Under the pieces are notes generated by a model, which worked only from the letters and a program-made list of their open reading frames with translations, did not search any database and was not told the DNA's origin. DNA of 64,000 bases from Myxococcales bacterium (lineage in GTDB: Bacteria; Myxococcota_A; Polyangia; Polyangiales; Polyangiaceae): assembly GCA_016706225.1 (NCBI GenBank), contig JADJKB010000010.1, positions 124,001 through 188,000 on the forward strand, in the 5' to 3' direction. Made by a program: the position numbers and the translations under genes. This document shows, one piece after another, positions 60,998-64,000 of this stretch (the stretch's first letter is position 1; every line of letters starts with the position of its first letter).

Positions 60998-61013
60998 TGC
61001 ACCCTGCGTGCCA
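60998..61013 (-). promoter_or_regulatory. Sigma-54 promoter for the UspA gene at 60954
   Basis: On the minus strand TGGCACG-CAGG-GTGCA. TGGCACG is the exact consensus and GG/GC are exactly 10 nt apart; GTGC replaces TTGC. The predicted start is about 30 nt before the ATG. Confidence 0.65.
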
Positions 61014-61068
61014 CGCGCGCGCCCCGAGATCTCCGGCTGGAACGCCGTGGTGTTGCGCGATTTGTTCG

Positions 61069-63927
61069 TCAACCCGCCGCGCGGCGCAAGGGTTGCGTTT
61101 TTCGAGCAAACTTGCGGGAAATTGCCTTCTCTATCTCGCCCAAACCCCAGATGGACGCACTCACCAGGAGCAACCCGGCGGCCGTGACCCAGGGCAGCCG
61201 GACCGTGGAGAACATCTCACCCAAACCCGGCGCGTAGATGGCGATCGCTTGCAGAACGAGTGCGAGGGCGAAGGCCCCGAGCAGGCGCCAGTTGGTCGCG
61301 AACCCGAGCTCGAACACCGAGTCCCGCCTCGAGCGGGCGTTGAGCGCATGAAACAGCGGAGAGAGCGCCAGCACGGTGAACGTTGCGGTGCGCGCCAGGG
61401 CGAGCGCCTCGGGCGCCGCATTCGGCCCAGGCGGCCGGAAAAACGCGAACGTCCCCACACCCAGAACCGCCATCACAACCCCGTAGCCCAACAGCCAGAG
61501 CAATTCATCTCGGTCGACGAGGCCTGCGTCTCGCCGGCGCGGCGGCTCCGCCATCGGATCGATGTGAACGGGCTCCATGCCCAGAGCCAGGGCTGGCAGC
61601 CCGTTCGTGATCAGGTTGATCCACAAGATCTGCGTCGGCGTCAGGATCGGCGGCCAGCCGACGGCGGCAGCGGCCAGCACGGCCAGCACCAGGCCGGCGT
61701 TCACCGAGAACAAGAACACGATAAAGCGCTTGATGTTGCCGTAAACGATCCGCCCCTCCTCGATCGCGAGCACGATGGTCGCGTAGTTGTCGTCGGTCAG
61801 CACCATGTCCGCGGACTCCCGAGCGACGTCCGTGCCCCCTCGCCCCATGGCGACCCCGATGTCCGCGGCCTTGATCGCCGGCGCATCGTTCACACCGTCG
61901 CCGGTCATGGCGACGACGTGACCGCGGGCTCCCAGCGCCTCGACCAGGCGGAGTTTGTGGGCGGCGGTCGCGCGCGCCACGACCCGGATGCGCTCGATTC
62001 GAGCCGCCAGCCCAGCGGCATCCAGCCGATCGATCTCCGGTCCGGTGATGACTTCACCCTCGTTGTCCTCGAGCATCGCCAGCTCGCGGCCGATGGCCTC
62101 GGCGGTCAGTGGGTGATCCCCGGTGATCATGATGGTGCGCACGCCGGCGCTCCTGGCCTTGGCGAGCGACAGCGCGACCTCGCTGCGCGGCGGATCGGCG
62201 ATGCCCACCAGCCCGACGAGCACCAGCTCTTGCTCGCACTTCTCGAGCAGCGCATCGCGCTCGAGCAAGCTCGCTTCTTCGGTCGTCAGGGTCCCTGCTC
62301 GGGTCCGCGCGAGGGCGATCACTCTGAGTCCCAGCGAAGCCCAGTCGTCGACTCGACGGAGCAGCGCGGAACGCGAGTTGTCATCCAAGGCGACCTCCTC
62401 GCCGGCGTCGCCGAGTACCCAGCGCGAGCGCGACACCACCGCCTCCGGTGCGCCGTGGGATAGGCCGAGCGCGTCATCGGGTCCGGCAACGATGACGGTG
62501 ACCAGCTTCCGCTCCCGATCGAAGGGCAGGACCCGCAAGCTGGGACGCTGGCGCTCCGCCCGCGAGATCTCCGCCCGATGCTCGACCCAGAGCCGCAAGA
62601 TGGCGGCGTCCGTCGGATCGCCCGAGAGGGAGCCGTCCTCACCGATGCGCGCGGCGGGACACGCATTGGCGCTCACCACCAGCTCCCCGAGGGGATCTCG
62701 GCCCGAAAAGTCGGGCACGCGCCGCCCATGACCGAGCTCGGCGAAGACGATCTGCGCACCCGCCCCGTGCTCGACTTCGAACTGGTGTGTCCCCACTTGT
62801 ACCCGCCGCACTTGCATCCGGTTTTCGGTCAGCGTGCCGGTCTTGTCGGTGCAGATCACGTCTGCCGCGCCCAAGGTCTCGACCGCGGACAGTCGCCGTA
62901 CGAGCGCGTTCTGTTTGGCCATGCGCTGAACGCCGAGCGCGAGCACGATGGTGGTGACGGCGGGTAGCCCTTCGGGGATCGCGGCGACCGCCAAGCTGAC
63001 CGCCGTCAGCAGCAAGAACCCGTAGCTTGCTTCCAGACGGATCGCGCCTACCGCAAATACCACCGCGCCCAGGACCGCGGACCCGATCACGACCTGGGTG
63101 CCGAAGACTCGCAGGTTCTTCTGCAGCGGGGTCTCCTGCTCCTCCAGCTTGCCCAGCAGCGCGGCAATGCGCCCGAGCTCGCTCCGCATGCCAGTCGCGA
63201 CCACCAGGGCTCGCCCGCCCCCTCGCGCCACGTGCGTCCCGGAGAACACCATGTTGGTGCGCTCCGCCAGCGGTGTCGCCGGAGCGAGCTGGCCAAGCTC
63301 GAGTTTGTCGACCGGGACGGACTCATCCGTCAGCGCGGACTCGTCCACGACCAGATCGGCAGTGCTGACCAGCCGCGCGTCCGCCGGAACGCGATCGCCC
63401 TCTCTGAGCTCCACCAGATCTCCGGCGACGATCTCGCGCGCCGGCAGCATCACGACGGCCCCATCGCGTACGACCTTCGCCAGCGGCGCACCGAGCTCGC
63501 GCAGCGCAGAGAGTGCGCGCTCCGCTTTGACCTGCTGAGCGAAACCAACGATGGCGTTCACCAGAACGATGATGCCGATGGCGATGGCGTCGCCGAAGCG
63601 GTGCAACACCGACCCCGTCGCACGCGCGCCCCAGCCTAGCCAGACCGCGACCAGAGCCGCGACGATCAACGCGATCACGGTCACGTCCGCGAACTGCCCG
63701 ATGAACTGGCGCAGCGCCGAAGCCCGCGCGCGCTCCGCAATTTCGTTGTTGCCGTCGGCGCGCAGCCGCCTGAGCGCGCTCTCCCCGCTGAGACCTCGCT
63801 CGAGATCCGAGCCCAGACGGCCAGCGGCTGCCTCGGGATCGAGCTCGAAAAAGTCGCCGTTTTGCTCCCAATGGGCACAGTTGGACTCGGTTGGCCCCAG
63901 CCCATCGACCTCGGCCTGCCCCCGCAC
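61069..63927 (-). CDS. P-type cation-transporting ATPase, calcium (IIA/PMR1-like) type
   Basis: About 952 residues. The phosphorylation site is CTDKTGTLT (Asp361 from the GTG at 63927), the ion site AAIPEGLPAV (PEGL, as in Ca2+ pumps), the actuator loop LTDESVPVDK (TDES for TGES), and the hinge TGDGVNDAPAIKAADIGVAMG. About ten TM helices. The frame stays open to the right window edge, so the true start may be further upstream; the GTG at 63927 is a minimum. TGES changed to TDES is seen in some bacterial pumps. Member of the stress cluster; calcium export is the likely role. Confidence 0.88.
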   Translation of the reverse strand: MRGQAEVDGLGPTESNCAHWEQNGDFFELDPEAAAGRLGSDLERGLSGESALRRLRADGNNEIAERARASALRQFIGQFADVTVIALIVAALVAVWLGWGARATGSVLHRFGDAIAIGIIVLVNAIVGFAQQVKAERALSALRELGAPLAKVVRDGAVVMLPAREIVAGDLVELREGDRVPADARLVSTADLVVDESALTDESVPVDKLELGQLAPATPLAERTNMVFSGTHVARGGGRALVVATGMRSELGRIAALLGKLEEQETPLQKNLRVFGTQVVIGSAVLGAVVFAVGAIRLEASYGFLLLTAVSLAVAAIPEGLPAVTTIVLALGVQRMAKQNALVRRLSAVETLGAADVICTDKTGTLTENRMQVRRVQVGTHQFEVEHGAGAQIVFAELGHGRRVPDFSGRDPLGELVVSANACPAARIGEDGSLSGDPTDAAILRLWVEHRAEISRAERQRPSLRVLPFDRERKLVTVIVAGPDDALGLSHGAPEAVVSRSRWVLGDAGEEVALDDNSRSALLRRVDDWASLGLRVIALARTRAGTLTTEEASLLERDALLEKCEQELVLVGLVGIADPPRSEVALSLAKARSAGVRTIMITGDHPLTAEAIGRELAMLEDNEGEVITGPEIDRLDAAGLAARIERIRVVARATAAHKLRLVEALGARGHVVAMTGDGVNDAPAIKAADIGVAMGRGGTDVARESADMVLTDDNYATIVLAIEEGRIVYGNIKRFIVFLFSVNAGLVLAVLAAAAVGWPPILTPTQILWINLITNGLPALALGMEPVHIDPMAEPPRRRDAGLVDRDELLWLLGYGVVMAVLGVGTFAFFRPPGPNAAPEALALARTATFTVLALSPLFHALNARSRRDSVFELGFATNWRLLGAFALALVLQAIAIYAPGLGEMFSTVRLPWVTAAGLLLVSASIWGLGEIEKAISRKFARKTQPLRRAAG

Positions 63928-64000
63928 CTTCTGCGCTTGGCCGGTGCTTCGGTGCAGTGCTTGCGCGCCCGAGGTCGAGCTGGATTTGCCGCGCTTTGCG

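Overview
The window looks like a chromosomal segment of a Myxococcota bacterium, probably of the Polyangiales/Sorangiineae type. The evidence is: very high GC with strong third-position GC bias; many exported lipoproteins with long Gly/Ala/Ser linkers; a protein ending in a MYXO-CTERM sorting tail; several Ser/Thr protein kinases with membrane tails; an FHA-GGDEF fusion; an AgmX/PglI-like protein; and a PilZ protein with degenerate receiver domains. There is no phage, CRISPR array, rRNA operon or biosynthetic cluster. One tRNA (Gly-CCC) is present.

Layout. 1-2.4 kb: end of a glycogen-synthase-like glycosyltransferase, an FHA-diguanylate cyclase and a kinase. 2.4-5.5 kb: a small basic protein, an asparaginase/isoaspartyl peptidase coupled to a miniature LptF/G-like permease, a frameshifted lipoprotein, then a gene-free 550-bp stretch holding a multi-hairpin repeat, a perfect 16-bp palindrome, a 14-codon ORF with a perfect Shine-Dalgarno and a strong terminator. 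5.5-16 kb: a large membrane protein, lysine 6-aminotransferase, a GerW-DUF2953-GerW cassette, and secreted proteins (VWA, sugar dehydrogenase, SGNH hydrolase) with a sirtuin. 16-26.9 kb: esterase, HelD-like helicase, ChaN-like lipoprotein, class II amidotransferase, an MsrP-like molybdoenzyme with a PepSY membrane partner, and a thioredoxin-TPR lipoprotein. 27-31.7 kb: three acyl-CoA dehydrogenase genes and an RluA-family pseudouridine synthase. 31.7-38 kb: PilZ protein, a MYXO-CTERM lysozyme-fold protein, tRNA-Gly, and two more copies of the multi-hairpin repeat, one interrupted by a suspicious poly-C tract. 38-47.7 kb: glutamine-synthetase-like enzyme with iron alcohol dehydrogenase, a response regulator, two tandem paralogous kinases, a CysZ/EI24-type membrane protein and an unknown coiled-coil protein. 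47.9-54.2 kb: surface/envelope lipoproteins (VWA, AgmX-like, OmpA-TSP3), FxsA, a decayed group II intron reverse transcriptase fragment among low-complexity repeats, and a Cys-rich lipoprotein. 54.4-64 kb: a stress and dormancy neighbourhood of glycerate kinase, Hsp20, two universal stress proteins, a CoA-transferase fused to an acetyltransferase, and a calcium-type P-type ATPase. Two of these stress genes have well-matched sigma-54 promoters.

Themes. Many genes are joined by 4-nt ATGA/GTGA overlaps, which supports translational coupling of the pairs named below. Several genes share a -10 box exactly 7 nt before the start codon, which suggests leaderless transcripts. The best candidates for something undescribed are the 160-bp CTAG-bounded multi-hairpin element (three copies) and the regulatory leader at 5041-5516.
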